From the NCBI GenBank assembly GCA_964036045.1, contig OZ038381.1:137174306-137238305 (forward strand): 64,000 nt of DNA. Reading direction: 5' to 3'. This stretch comes from Eutreptiella sp. 'Long Island Sound 2002'. Its lineage: Eukaryota > Euglenozoa > Euglenophyceae > Eutreptiales > Eutreptiaceae. Every line of letters begins with the position of its first letter. The first letter of the stretch is position 1. Made by a program: the position numbers and the translations under genes. The notes under the pieces are model-generated. The model searched no databases and was not told the origin of the DNA. It worked only from the letters and a program-made list of their open reading frames with translations. Below, in pieces: positions 1-10,629 of this stretch.

Positions 1-775
1 ACTCATTGTGTAAGTGTAGGAGTTGAACCTCGCACTTTGAGCATGATTGGAATCGTTATCTTGGCACAGACACTCTCTCGCACACAAGAACCCCACGTGC
101 TCTAGGTTTCGAACCCCCACGGATATCAGGCATTTCTCGCATTTCTCCCCTGTGAATTCTCAGGTCTGTGCCCACTGACAAATCCAGGCAGAAGGCTCAA
201 GGGATGCCACAATTCCCGATGGGCATGCGACACAGAGTCAGTGGAACCGACCTGTGCATGTCATGCACGAGCAGAGGCCACCACTATGATGTCGCTCTGG
301 AAAAGCAGGTGCTTCAGGGGACCCTGAGGGCAAGGTGACGGCGATTGGGGGCTACCTAACGGCGGTTAGAGGTCACCCAGCGGATGGCGGGTAAAACACA
401 AGTGATGGAACCATGAGTGGATGGCAGGTGCAGAGCAGAGTGACAGCGGTCACAGCCCCAACAATCACTGCACCTCTTCCGGGGGCAGTGATTCATGGTC
501 AAAGGACGGTGGTCCGATAATGGATTGTGTAGATGGGGCGACACAACCCCTTCGCCCCTTTGCCCTTGTGCAGCCAACACATGCCCACAATGGAGCCTTG
601 CAGGAAGATGAAAATGTGAGGATGCCAGTGAACAAGCGAAAAAAACTGGCGCCTGAAAAAGTAGATTCATAGGCCCAAGCCCGGAATGTGCTGTTGAGAG
701 GGCGCCTGGTGGCCTCCGTTGCGAAACTGTCCCCCAGCTACACCCCATACCCTCCCCCCCCATCCCCTCAGGGCA
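1..775. other. No gene supported
   Basis: I see no coherent coding frame here. On the minus strand the frame of the zinc-finger ORF at 776-1390 stays open beyond its TAG stop down to another TAG at 356-358, but the peptide after the stop does not look protein-like. A lone B-box-like word on the minus strand at about 110-121 has no matching A box. Confidence 0.4.
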
Positions 776-1390
776 CTACACCCCGTCCTGCCCCCCACAC
801 GCTTGCTGCCGTTTCGCATACTTCGCAATCGCGCTAGAAATGACATCGTCGATCGCAGCATTGGACAGGAACGCTTCAGGCGGCTTTCCAGTGCGCGCTG
901 CGGCTTCGTATCGCTGCGGCAACTTGTCGCGGTCACGCAGCGTGTTGCGCACCTGCGCGCAGGTCACATTGCCGCCATCAGCCCAGAGCGCGCGAATCAC
1001 CAGCTTTGCATCCTTGTTGAGCACGTTACGGTCCCAGTCCAACTCCGTCTGCCACCGCTCCGCGCCCCCGCGGGCGTAAAACTCATCCGAGCGCCCCTCA
1101 TCACCAGGCAGCAGCACTTCCAGATCCTCTTCACTGGGCCTTGCGCTGTTGCACGGGGCGCAGTACTTCAGACCCTTGAGCCGCGGCAGACCGCATACCA
1201 CACAGCCGTGGGGGGGCTGTTTAGGGGCAGGTGCCTCATCATCGTTGCTGTCGTCGGGGGAAAGCGTGCGGAACGTCCGCTTCTTCCGGGGTTCACCGAC
1301 GGCAGTGGGGCTTGGGACGTCGAGGGGCTTGAATGGCTGTGATGCTGAGGGGCTCACCTTTTGGAGCTCTGCTGAAGTAACAGCAGCCAC
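776..1390 (-). CDS. Zinc-finger (CX2C...CX2C) protein, probably one exon
   Basis: An open frame of about 200 residues with protein-like composition. A hydrophilic N-terminal third carries a basic stretch (GEPRKKRTFR) and an acidic stretch (SPDDSNDDE). A compact zinc motif follows: HGCVVCGLPRLKGLKYCAPC, with the pattern C-x2-C ... Y-C-x2-C. After that comes a helical-looking charged region of about 120 residues (KDAKLVIRALWADGG, ISSAIAKYAKRQ). No ATG opens the frame, and splice-like sites near the 5' end (AAAAG|GTGAGC at about 1,348 and ATCACAG|CC just downstream) suggest that only part of it is exonic. The frame ends in TAG. Short C2C2 knuckles like this occur in many retroelement and host DNA-binding proteins of protists, so the function is unknown. 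The coding call rests on composition and the metal motif only. Confidence 0.5.
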   Translation of the reverse strand: MAAVTSAELQKVSPSASQPFKPLDVPSPTAVGEPRKKRTFRTLSPDDSNDDEAPAPKQPPHGCVVCGLPRLKGLKYCAPCNSARPSEEDLEVLLPGDEGRSDEFYARGGAERWQTELDWDRNVLNKDAKLVIRALWADGGNVTCAQVRNTLRDRDKLPQRYEAAARTGKPPEAFLSNAAIDDVISSAIAKYAKRQQACGGQDGV

Positions 1391-2587
1391 CCATCAGAAA
1401 ATCAGCAGCAGAGACATGGGAGGGCAGATGGGAGGAGGGATGGGACTTGGGATTTGGGTTTTGGGGGATGGGGATTTGGGTTTGCAGGCCTTAAGGCTCA
1501 CAGGCCGCCCAGGGGGTGCACAATGGTGTCACGGACAACACGACATATCAGGTGGCCATGCCATGTGAAATGCACTCCCAGGGCCCTTGGCGACCCCTGG
1601 GTGGGAGGCGACCCTCTCTTCCCCCACCCGCCCACCCTTGCCCTACATACTGGACCGTTTCCTGCTCTAAGCCCCATGTCACTCCCCCAGGGGCCCGCGT
1701 TGGCCCCTGGGCGGTGCGGGGGCTCCGCCCTTGGCACCGGTTGGATCGACATATGGCGTCCATGGCCCCTAGCTGCAGGCCCCTTGACAGACCCCACCTG
1801 CACCCTGCATTCGCGAGCGCTCCACAGGTGGAGCGATGCTTCAGCCTCCACCGTGCCCTGATGGGAGAGGGAATGTAGGGCACAACTGGGTCCACAGCTC
1901 CGCCATGCCTTGCCCAAACATCCCTCCGGGGACGGCCGTGTGGCTGGTCTGTTTGTAGGCCCCTGCACTCGTTGGAAAACACCGTTTCAGGACTTTGCCC
2001 CTCCCCCTCCCATTTTTGCCCCACACCGCCGCCCATCTGACCACCCAACTTGCCGGCGCACCGACCTCGCTGTGTTGCCATCGCCCCAACCGTGCACACC
2101 ACGCACCTGCGCTCTCCCTGATATGCAAGCATCGGCGTTGAGAGATGGGGATGGGGGGATGGGGGATGGGGATGGGGATGGGTGATGGGGATGACGGGAA
2201 TGGGGCTAGGAATGGCGACTTGGGAATTGACATGGGGAGGGCGGTCAGCTGTTCATGTATCGGCTTCTCTACACCTCAGCACCAACATCCCTTTACAAAT
2301 ATTGAAAATTAGAAAACAAACAGCAAATTTGTGACTGCAGGGCTACTGCAGTTGTTGGATTTTACAGGATTGTTACCTTTTTTCTCGCCGTTCAATTACC
2401 TTCGAAAGATTGCAACCAGGTTTGGGGCCGTTTGTCCACCCATACTCATAATGCATGTGCAGGAGTTCTTTAAGTGCACACCAGGGCAAGCATTACGTTA
2501 AACGTGAAGATGTGCATGGAATTGCACTGAATGGCAGCGTCAAGATGCAACACCAGCTACTGTGATGCCTCCAAGCAGAGGACACAC
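1391..2587. other. No gene supported
   Basis: GC-rich DNA with overlapping open frames on both strands but no recognisable protein. A GGGATGG-type simple repeat lies at about 2,140-2,190. The stretch could be intronic, because the flanking minus-strand exons (776-1390 and 2588-3008) have the same orientation. I see no further exon. Confidence 0.4.
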
Positions 2588-3008
2588 CTGCGTCCATCTG
2601 TACCTTCGGCCCGCCAATCACATCACCCAGAGGGATCGTATGCGACACCGTGCGGGGCACGATCGTCCGGAAAGTTGTTTTGAACTGGCTCTTGCCCTGG
2701 GACCCTGACGATGGGGGGTTGGGGGTGGGGTTTGCACTTTGTGGCGCTTGGGGTTGACCCCTGGTGGTACCAGCCATCCATGGGAGGGTTCCCTCATCAT
2801 TGGAGGGCATGACGGTGGTGTGCTCATCTACAGTGATTTGCCACTGGCCCAGCATGTTCGACTTGTTGGGCTGGACGCGGCCACGGGCGAACACGTACAC
2901 CCCACTGGAGTGGACCAGCGGGTCGAACCGGGTGGCCTCAGAGCTGAAGAACGTGGCGGTTATGGTGTCGCCGACCCCATCGACGAGCTCGGCACTGAAC
3001 AGCTGCCC
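2588..3008 (-). CDS. RPA70-like exon (OB-fold, DNA-binding domain A)
   Basis: The translated exon begins GQLFSAELVDGVGDTITATF and continues through SGVYVFARGRV and EHTTVMPSNDEGTLP. This follows the order and spacing of DNA-binding domain A of the large subunit of replication protein A: the LFSLELVD-like strand, the TAFN-like strand, the VYYFSKG-like strand and the MPC-like end of the fold. RPA70 binds single-stranded DNA in replication, repair and recombination. The exon is bounded by a good acceptor (CTCTCGCCCAG at 3009-3019) and a donor (CAG|GTGTGT at 2588-2582). The open frame upstream of the acceptor quickly meets a stop. The family normally has about 600 residues and three further OB folds; none is visible nearby. 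After the OB fold the exon runs into a Pro/Gln/Ser linker (about QPQAPQSANPTPNPPS) and a basic segment. It may be a host gene exon, or an RPA copy carried by a mobile element such as a Helitron; no Rep/helicase is visible here. Confidence 0.68.
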
Positions 3009-3191
3009 CTGGGCGAGAGTGGGGTACAACGCGGAGGCACACAGAGGACCTATTCCTCACAAGGTAGTGATCTAGTGGTCAACCAACGGTCAAACATCGG
3101 GCGCAAGAGAGTCCTGGTGCTTCCCCCCTCCCTCCCCTCCCTTTTTATGTGCTTTCAGCCCTGGTGCGTTAGCCCATGATGCGTACCAGAT

Positions 3192-5004
3192 ATGACTGGT
3201 TGGTCTGGATGGTGTGCACAGCGCACGAGGTGGGGCCCACACAGGTGCTCTTCTAGGCAGTCCGGGAGCACCACTATCAACCGCTGCATTCCGGCCCAGT
3301 GGGGCGTGTGTTGCGGGTGCCAAGCCAGCTGGGTTGGAAGCCACCGGATGGGTGGTGGCACTGGAAGGTGCCGGGACAGGTGGTGCTCCGGTGCATGCTG
3401 CAACGCAGTTGGGGTGAGCTGCTGTGCCACCTGCGGGAGAGTCTCCGATTTCATTCACTGCAAGGGCTGGAGGCGCGCGAGACCCCAGACATTTGGGGGC
3501 CAAGGGTGCCATCAACAAGGAGGCATGCCTGCAGGGGCTGCGTATTACCTCCACGGAGCGGGAGGCTTCGCTCCTAAGGGGCCTCCAAACAGGCGCCACA
3601 TGGACATTGGTGCAGGCAGCAAAGCATGCAATGCATGCCCACAAGGTATGCCTGTATTGTGGGGGGGGGGGGAACGGAGGAGTACATGCTCTGGGCCTTC
3701 CCCGAATGGGCCATGGCGCAGGACTCGTCGCCATGGGTTGTCCGAACCACCACGGAACTGCCAAGGGGCGACCCCCCAATGCATGGCCAACATGTTTGCG
3801 ACACATGGGCCTGCTTCCAGCGGCAACCATGGAGGACGCCAACCGTGAGGCAGTGCATGCCTCTGTGCACCATCGATGCAGCATGTACTTACTTGGCAGT
3901 GCTAGCCTCACACACGGATAGAGAGCTGTCCCAACAGGGCAGGGGCTGCAGCCAATGTTCCCGTAGGCCCCACTCCCAGGTGCCCAGGGGGCACAATACC
4001 TGTGGGCGCAACTCACCGGGCCGCTGCCACACCCACCACCACTCCCCGCTATAAGGGCACTCCTGGGGCTGCCGCACGGTTGCTGCTAGGAGGCTTCCTT
4101 CGACGACAACCTGCTACGTTGGGCGGCCAGGCCAAAGTGGTGTGCTTGGCCCGGGCAGGTGTCCTTTGCAAAGCTTGCGCTCAACTTTGCGGCCTTCGCG
4201 GGCAGGGTCCCGCCGCACCAGCGACTGCGCAAGATCACCATGTGACCACAAGTCATGGCACATGTCTTCCGGCCAGCGTTGCAGGGGCTGCAAGGACGTC
4301 TATTGTCCAGTGACCTACTGTAGGGGCATCCGACAAGACACGCCAGTCGTTCAGACTGATGGGGGCACGTACTACTCGGGGGTGATGGCCCACGCATACT
4401 TCGCGGTGTAGGGCCCCATGCAAGTCCTATTACGGCGATTGGCATTGCACTGCTCCAATGTGTGGGTCACCCGCATGCGCGCAGCGGTGTGGGCCTGCAA
4501 GGACACCGACCAGCTCCTAGACAACTACTATCCAGCCGCGGTGGGCGGCGGGCAACCCCTATGGCCATACCAGGCGGAGCGGCGGGCACAGCAGGCCCCA
4601 GGGATAGACCCCCGCCTGGCACCAAAGCCGGCCCTGAAGCGGGACCCGCTGCCAGCCCCCCACGGAGGCCGGAGCATGGTGGGCACCCAATGCACACGAA
4701 GCACGGGGTGCCAGCCTGCCAGCATTGTAGGGACTTCCACCATGGAGTGTCCTACTGTAACTCTATGCGGCATGTTGGGCACGAGGGGCAGGCAGGTACA
4801 CACACCTTGGAGAAGCAAAGGCGCCCATTATCCCACCGCAGTCAGCGGGTGCTAGCACCATTGGCCAAGAGAGCAGTGGGCAGCGCAGGCATGGCTCGTG
4901 CGCCCATATTCAGCACAATGATATATGCAGGAACCAAAATCACCAAGAAAAGTCAAAAATTAAAAAAACACCACCTTGATCACCCTAGTAGTGTGGGGGG
5001 CTGA
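3192..5004 (+). pseudogene. L1: LINE remnant, zinc motif and RNase H-like part
   Basis: Several coherent frames on the plus strand join at a G-run (3660-3671). The joined reading has a helical segment (LRGLQTGATWTLVQAAKHAM) followed by CLYCGGGG and EEYMLWAFPEWAMAQ. That is the layout of the zinc module found after the RT in many LINEs (C-x2-C ... LW-C-P). Further on, PVVQTDGGTYYSGVMAH resembles the first strand of RNase H, with its catalytic Asp in TDG. An in-frame TAG (4409-4411) interrupts the same frame after AHAYFAV, and coding-like sequence continues. A last Cys/His-rich piece, ACQHCRDFHHGVSYCNSMRH, lies near 4,700. No RT core is present. The assignment to a LINE C-terminus is by motif order only; it is a fragment and probably dead. 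Confidence 0.5.
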
Positions 5005-7980
5005 CCCCCTGTGTACATAGCACTCTGGACCTTAATCACCAAGAACATTTTTGGTGCCTTTCAGCAACGACTCCCGGCCACTGTCTGTCCATCATCATGG
5101 CTTAACATCGGTTAGCGACAACCGTCAATCAAGTATCGACGGCTAAGCCTCAGCTGCCAACCTCCGCCACTGCATTGTCAGCCTGTGGTGGTGTTCCGCA
5201 GACAGCCTTTGACAACACAAAAACCGAAAGAGAGACTGTGAGTGCTTCATCATCTCCCTGACCCCAGCTTTTGATAAGTGCTGCCCAATGTACGCCGCGG
5301 GAAACACAAAACAAAATCTTGAGTTGCCTTTACACTGCTTCTACGCCGCTTCCACCATTCATCAGTGAGTCTCTGATCATTGGCACCCATTAGTGCCGTT
5401 GGCTGGTCCCTGACAGCCATTCATGGGTTCCAACCGCTTCCCCGTACACACTGTACAGGGGTTGGTTGGCATACAACATGCTTCGCTTGGAGTTCAGGCC
5501 AATGATTATCTTGCGGTGATGCTGCAATTTTGTCTACAGCATGTGCCTTTGACATGCACCAGCCCTCCTTCGTCATCCCGCACTTGGCCTTCGTTGGAAT
5601 GCGCAGGACCTTTACTTCATTGCGCGGTGCTGGTGGGCGAGTGCATCGCTGGCAGTGCAGTACACTGGAGGCCCGGTGTCCACACCAGCCGGATGCTGGA
5701 ACATTGCTGTGTGGCATGACACAACTGCGCCCTTGTACATCCAGACATTCCCTCACGAAATTTCTTTGTTCAATGGCATTCGGTACATCACATTGACTGA
5801 ACCCCCTTGGAGCAAACATGAACGAATACCTCCACTGGGCACACAGAAAGTGTCAGTTCACCACCAATCCAACCACAAACAGCTGTCACCGTGTCTGGTC
5901 AACTGAGTACCGCTGTCCGCTGGCGCCAACTGCCGGCAGTCCATGAACCATTGACGGTGAAACGCCAACTATCAAATGCCAACAGACTATCAAAAATGAA
6001 TAAGGTGAACCCTATGTCTTACAGGACGGAGCAAAGGTTGTCCAAGTCCTGCCTGAGGCATGCACTGGAACTCACAGGGACCCCTGAAACCATCTCCCAA
6101 AACCTAGCGCAGGGCCATATCCTCGACCAACCTGCGCCTGCCATGAGACTAATGCCCCAGAAATGCCGAAATTGCGGCGGCAGGTGCCTGACCTGACACC
6201 TCCAAAGCACTACATGTGTGTCGCCAAAGAACGAGAGAGGGGCCTTAACAGACACAAAACTATATATACGCACATGCACGCACACATGCCCCCATACCCC
6301 TCCCGCCTTAAACGGGCGCACAGTGGTTCGAGAGATCACTCGGACACGGATGCTCCACTCCCGGCCCGAGCTGGCGTTGAGACTTGAGATGGGCACGAGG
6401 TTTCTGGGTTGGAAGTACTGGGCCCCAGGGGGTGGCGCCGGTCCTGGCGGAACGCTGGTGTTTGATGTGGTGCGGCCTCCAGCAGGCCCAGGCCTGTGAG
6501 AGGATGTGGCTGATGACACAACAGAGAAGAGAAACCTAAAGCCCAAGCCTGGCTACGGTGGGCGAGGAAGGGGAGGGAACGCAGCCGGGCTGGTCTGGTG
6601 CCTTGGTGGATCTATGGGTGCATTGCACCTCGGTGGGTTTCCTATGCCCTTTCCTCTGCTTGGAGAGGGCTGCTTGGAGAGGGATGAGGAGCTCAATGCA
6701 GGGGGGGGGGGGTAGAGAAGGGGCTCAAGAACCGGTTAGTCCCCGTACAGTGCCGTGAATTCTGTCATGTGTGTGGTGGTGGTGACGGCGTTGGCACAAC
6801 ATGCAGGAACTGTGGGCTTGTCAAGGGCCAAGCTCAGGCACCTTTTGCAAAACAGGTCTGTTTAATTAGTGAGTTGACGTGTCCTGCGTTGCTTGGTGGG
6901 GGGGCATAAAGGCTGAAAGAGTATGCCCCTTGGTACTTCCGGGTGTACACAGATGTTCGCCTTTTGAGGAGGGAATCCTCCACCTCACGATAGGTGGGAT
7001 AGGTGGGGGGCGGGAGGGGGGGGTGGGGGAAACAAATCGAATTCAACTGCAATCAGGTGTGGTAGAGAAGGAGAGACAAAGCAGCAGCTGATGGTCTGGA
7101 CTGACTGACGGTCCGACTGACTGCGTGACAGGCCACCCCCTCCCTCAAAGTGTCAGTTGACCAGACCAGTTTCAACCCAAAAGTAAAGGATGATGTTGAA
7201 GAGGGCACATATATCACCTGTACTGTACCCCAGTTTGCGATGAGATGTGCAAATTTGTGCACTTCCGGGCAAATAGGCGGGGACAGTGTTGGTAGTTGCC
7301 GGGCTTTAGCGCATGCGGGCTACGCCAATTCCCACATGGTGAGAGCACCCTCTCAACTTCAACTTTACGGCCTTAGAATGACTAAATTTGAAGCCTGCCA
7401 GCGCTGGCAGGGGCTGACGAAGGCAGACACCAACCAGGCTGACAACTTGTACAAACAAAATCCATCAAGAAACCAGGGAAAAAAGCAAATGGCCATTGAA
7501 TGTTGGAACCATGAACTGGGACACATTCTGACTCATAATTTTCTGCATATGAATCATGATCCTTTGTGGCATTAGGGAATCCTATAAAAGTGAAAATGGG
7601 ACGAGCAGCAGTAAGAACAACACAGTCCATAAATGGATTCTACTATGTTGAATGTTTGCAGGGTGTCTGGGGTTTTTTGATGCTTTTGTGACCTTCGGAT
7701 TGGATGGATTGGATGGACCTGCGGCATGCACAGAATGCTGCAATTAGAGGAGTCCGACAGAAACTCAACTCTCACCGACAAAACTGCGCTTTCATGCCCC
7801 CCACTCCCTCCTCGGTCAACTAAAGCATGTCACACATAAGACATAGCCCTGGACACCAATTGCGCTTTACTGCTCCCAAGCAGCCTTTGTGGAACCCCAA
7901 GGCCCCAGCAAAGCTGAAAATCCGCCTTCCTCAGGTGGCAAGATCCGGTGGGCTTCTTAATGTTTGATTCCCTTGAGGCA
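5005..7980. other. No gene supported
   Basis: About 3 kb of lower-GC DNA with scattered short open frames on both strands and no recognisable domain. It holds a G-run (6706-6713), GTGGGGGG-type low complexity near 7,010-7,030 and purine-rich tracts. It may be intronic to the minus-strand exons on either side, but I found no exon that I could defend. Confidence 0.4.
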
Positions 7981-8340
7981 CTACCAAACAGAGAATGTGC
8001 TGAGTGCAGGTACCCCCTTCTCCGTCGGCGACATGACATACATGGGCAAATCGTGCTCGAATTCCACTTGGACTTTCAGACCGTCCTCGAGTTGCTCAAA
8101 CTCATCCAAGTCAACCCAACCATCGATCTTGCGACTGTAAAACTTCAGTTCAGTGATGCGCGACGCTTCGAACAAGCCCCGCACTTTTTCACGGAAGGCT
8201 GGCAGCGCCGCTAAGTCCTTCAGGGAGATCTGCTTCAAAGTTTTCTTGCCGGAGCTCATATGACCAGTAACAAAGACTTGCTTTGGCCCCATGGGCATAG
8301 GGGCAGCCGGCTTGACAACAGACTTTTGGGCGAAATTCAT
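7981..8340 (-). CDS. Unknown protein, probable first exon
   Basis: A short open frame starting at ATG 8340-8338 (MNFAQKSVVKPAAP). It has a strongly protein-like middle: TLKQISLKDLAALPAFREKV, then RGLFEASRITELKFYSRKID and GWVDLDEFEQLEDGLKVQVE. The alternating hydrophobic pattern and the D-E-F-E-Q-L-E-D-G-L-K-V run look like a small alpha/beta fold such as a ubiquitin-like or PB1-like domain, but that is only an impression. A possible donor (GGG|GTACCT) lies near 8,010; without splicing the frame ends in TAG at 7,981. It shares orientation with the exons at 2.6-3.0 and 0.8-1.4 kb, so it could be the first exon of a long gene. I do not recognise it. Confidence 0.45.
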   Translation of the reverse strand: MNFAQKSVVKPAAPMPMGPKQVFVTGHMSSGKKTLKQISLKDLAALPAFREKVRGLFEASRITELKFYSRKIDGWVDLDEFEQLEDGLKVQVEFEHDLPMYVMSPTEKGVPALSTFSVW

Positions 8341-8352
8341 ATTGCATTCCAC

Positions 8353-8972
8353 AGAACGCTACAAAGCTAACATCTGACGAAAGGGTGCACGATGTGGCAC
8401 CATTACCAAAAGTAACAGTGCCAGGGAGGAAAAATGGGAAGGGTTCAAAGGTGCTGCAGTGGAATAAACCGCAGGGGGATCAATGGTCGGGATCAATTGA
8501 CTGAATGTCCCCGCCATAGACAATTTCAGCCCTTAGTCCAGTGGTTCTTGCACAGTAATCGTGTCTTCTTGGTTGGGGTGCTCCACTATCTTATGTACAC
8601 CTGGTCGATGCGTCTGTTGCTGGCTGGTATGTACAGTGGCATGGTTGCCTGTGCTGAAACCTGATGTCTATCGTGCCATACCTGATCAATATAGTCGCTG
8701 GCACCCGTGTATGCGAGCTGCATTCTACCACTCCCACCTTGTTTGGGCTGCAAAGCATGGCACTCCTTCGGACTGACCCTCGACGGTGATAGATTATAAG
8801 TTTCACAAAAAAAGAAAGGGAAAAAACACACAATGAGTGTACCTGGCCGCAGCCCACATCTCTTGCAGGGTGGTGGGGAAAACAGGAGAAGCCGTGCGGT
8901 GGGTGGTACTGTGTGTGTAGACGTGCCATGTACATTGAGAAACCAGGATTGCATATAGTGTCCCAGTGTGCT
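8353..8972. other. No gene supported
   Basis: Intergenic or promoter-side DNA upstream of the minus-strand exon at 7,981-8,340. I see no convincing frame, repeat or RNA gene. Confidence 0.4.
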
Positions 8973-9360
8973 AGCTAGCACAGCGGTTGTGCGGCCGGCG
9001 CCAGAGGGAGCTGGCACCGGTTCGAGCCCCCCTGGCTGCACTCCTCTCCTGCCAGTAGGCAAGAGAAGAGTAGGAAGAGGAGATGCGCCTCCCCACCACC
9101 GACGCACGCCCGTGGCGGGGCGCACAGTTGCAGCGGGGGTGGGCTCAGGCTGCACCATTTTTTTGCCTCATATTTTGTTGCGCAAGACATCTCATATTTT
9201 GTTGCGCAAGACATCACGTGTACATGTGGGAGAAGGGAAAAAATAGAAAAACTGCAGGCGGCGGTGGGTTCGGGCTGCCCCATTTTTGCCTCATACTTGT
9301 TGTGCGAGACATCACGTGTTTTTGTGGGAGAAAGGTAAAATAGAAAAATTGGAGACACAC
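8973..9360 (+). mobile_element. SINE-like unit with tRNA-derived head
   Basis: The first 75 bases contain an RNA polymerase III internal promoter. An A box, TAGCACAGCGG (8976-8986), is followed 43 bases later by a B box, GGTTCGAGCCC (9019-9029). The sequence between does not fold into an obvious intact tRNA, so this is a tRNA-derived head and not a gene. A body follows that contains a duplicated unit (see 9143-9355) with T- and A-rich words. Pol III promoters at the head plus an unrelated body are the hallmark of SINEs. No terminal A tail or target duplication was identified, so the right boundary is uncertain. Confidence 0.5.
9143..9355 (+). repeat. Duplicated ~105-125-bp unit in the SINE-like body
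   Basis: The words GGGCTCAGGCTGCACC, TTTTGCCTCATA, TTGTTGCGCAAGACATC, ACGTGT and GGGAGAAGG..AAAATAGAAAAA occur in this order from about 9,147. They recur with substitutions from about 9,269 (GGGTTCGGGCTGCCCC, TTTTTGCCTCATA, TTGTTGTGCGAGACATC). The first copy holds an extra internal duplication of CATATTTTGTTGCGCAAGACATC. Confidence 0.75.
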
Positions 9361-9439
9361 CACCCCTCCCCCAGTGCTATCGGTGGAGGGGCCCTCGGTT
9401 GGAGGGGGTAGTGGTGGCGGCCCCACCAATGGGCCCCTG

Positions 9440-9520
9440 GCCATGTCGACGAGACGAGGATTCGAACCCCGGTTGTGATGATGTGAGTCCATGTCGCTGT
9501 CCATTGGAGTGGCCATGTCT
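9440..9520 (-). other. tRNA-like pol III head on the opposite strand
   Basis: Read on the minus strand, this stretch has a perfect B-box word GGTTCGAATCC (9468-9458) and, about 45 bases upstream, an imperfect A-box-like TGGCCACTCCAATGG. It faces the head at 8,973, so the 550-bp interval is bracketed by convergent pol III-like heads. An intact tRNA cloverleaf is not evident. It is either a second SINE in inverse orientation or a decayed tRNA gene. Confidence 0.35.
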
Positions 9521-10054
9521 CTTATTCCAAAACGGGCGTTTTGTAAATGGTAGTTAGTGTGCAGGTGTAGGGGGGGGGGGCACCTGGGGGCGCCATTTAG
9601 CCGGTTTTAAGTATATGTATAGAGGTGGTGATGTGTCAGTGTGTAGTGGGTAACATACACTGCGGCGCTTCGCATGTTGGTGGTAGGGGCGGGGCACATT
9701 GCTGCTGGATCACGCAGGCAACTAGAAAGTTGTGACCCGTTGATGAGGATCGTGAAGTAGCAGGCCGCCGTACTACCCGCACTCCGTGTTTTGGCTTCAC
9801 TGGACTCTACCTCCTCCGACATGGGGTGGAGATCAAGGGCAGACAGTGTAGACAGGGCGGCGGGGGACGGTAGCGTGTGCATGGGAGACGGGGTGGGGGG
9901 CTTGCATGCACGCTTCCATATGTCCTGGCTCGAAAAAAAGTGCGGGGATCCTCACAAGCACGAATGCCCTGTGGTTACAGGTACTAGCGATGTGTGTTCT
10001 TGTCATAATCTGTAAAAAGGTAGAAAGGTCGTCATCGATAGTCGGCAAGAAGTC
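9521..10054. other. No gene supported
   Basis: Short open frames on both strands lack any recognisable motif. A G10 run lies near 9,570. Confidence 0.4.
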
Positions 10055-10170
10055 GCCCCCCCCCGTACCCCCTCCCCCCCGTACCTCCCCCCTCCGTACC
10101 CCCCCCCCTACCTCCCCCCCGTAACCCCCCCCCCTTACCTCCCCCCCGTATCCCCCCCCGTAACAGTACC
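10055..10170. repeat. Low-complexity CCCCCCGTA tract
   Basis: An irregular array of C-runs punctuated by GTA or GTAAC. It recurs at about 10,525-10,600 and in similar form at 40,835-40,920. Confidence 0.85.
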
Positions 10171-10221
10171 TCGCCTCGCTTCGCTCGACGTGGGGGCCAG
10201 CCCCCGCACCCCCGCTTAGAT

Positions 10222-10527
10222 TACAAGACTCCTGCAGCTACGGACCGCGTGTGGTGTGCACCGCAATGTGTGTGCACCGCCCTCTGTGTGTACCGCCTTC
10301 TGCGTGTACCGCCTTGCCTGTAGCCCCTTAAATAACAAGACTCCTGCGGTGGCTACGGACCGCCTTTTGTGTGCACCGCCTTGTGTATGTACCGCCTTCT
10401 GTGTGTACCGCCTTGCCCGTGGCCCCTTAAATAACAAGACTCCTACGGTGGCTACAGGCCGCCTTTTGTGTGCACCGCCTTGTGCATGCACCGCCCTCTG
10501 TGTGCACTGCCTTGTATGTGAACCGCC
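10222..10527 (+). repeat. Three tandem copies of a 100-112-bp unit
   Basis: Units begin ACAAGACTCCT at 10,222, 10,334 and 10,434. Each carries several copies of a nested word, GTGTGCACCGCCTT or GTGTGTACCGCCTT, and ends GGCCCCTTAAATA. The array is a minisatellite with internal 20-bp subrepeats. Confidence 0.85.
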
Positions 10528-10629
10528 AAACCCCCCCCGTACCCCCCCCCCCCCCGTACATCCCCCCCGTACCCCCCCCCCCCCCGTACCCCCGCTGCCC
10601 GCCTGCAGACCACAAACCGGGGCACCTTC

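Noticed and set aside
100-130. tRNA gene on the minus strand
   Set aside because: Only a B-box-like GGTTCGAAACC is present; no A box at a proper distance and no cloverleaf.
10222-10527. CRISPR-like array
   Set aside because: Units are 100-112 bp with nested subrepeats and no unique spacers; it is a minisatellite in eukaryotic DNA.
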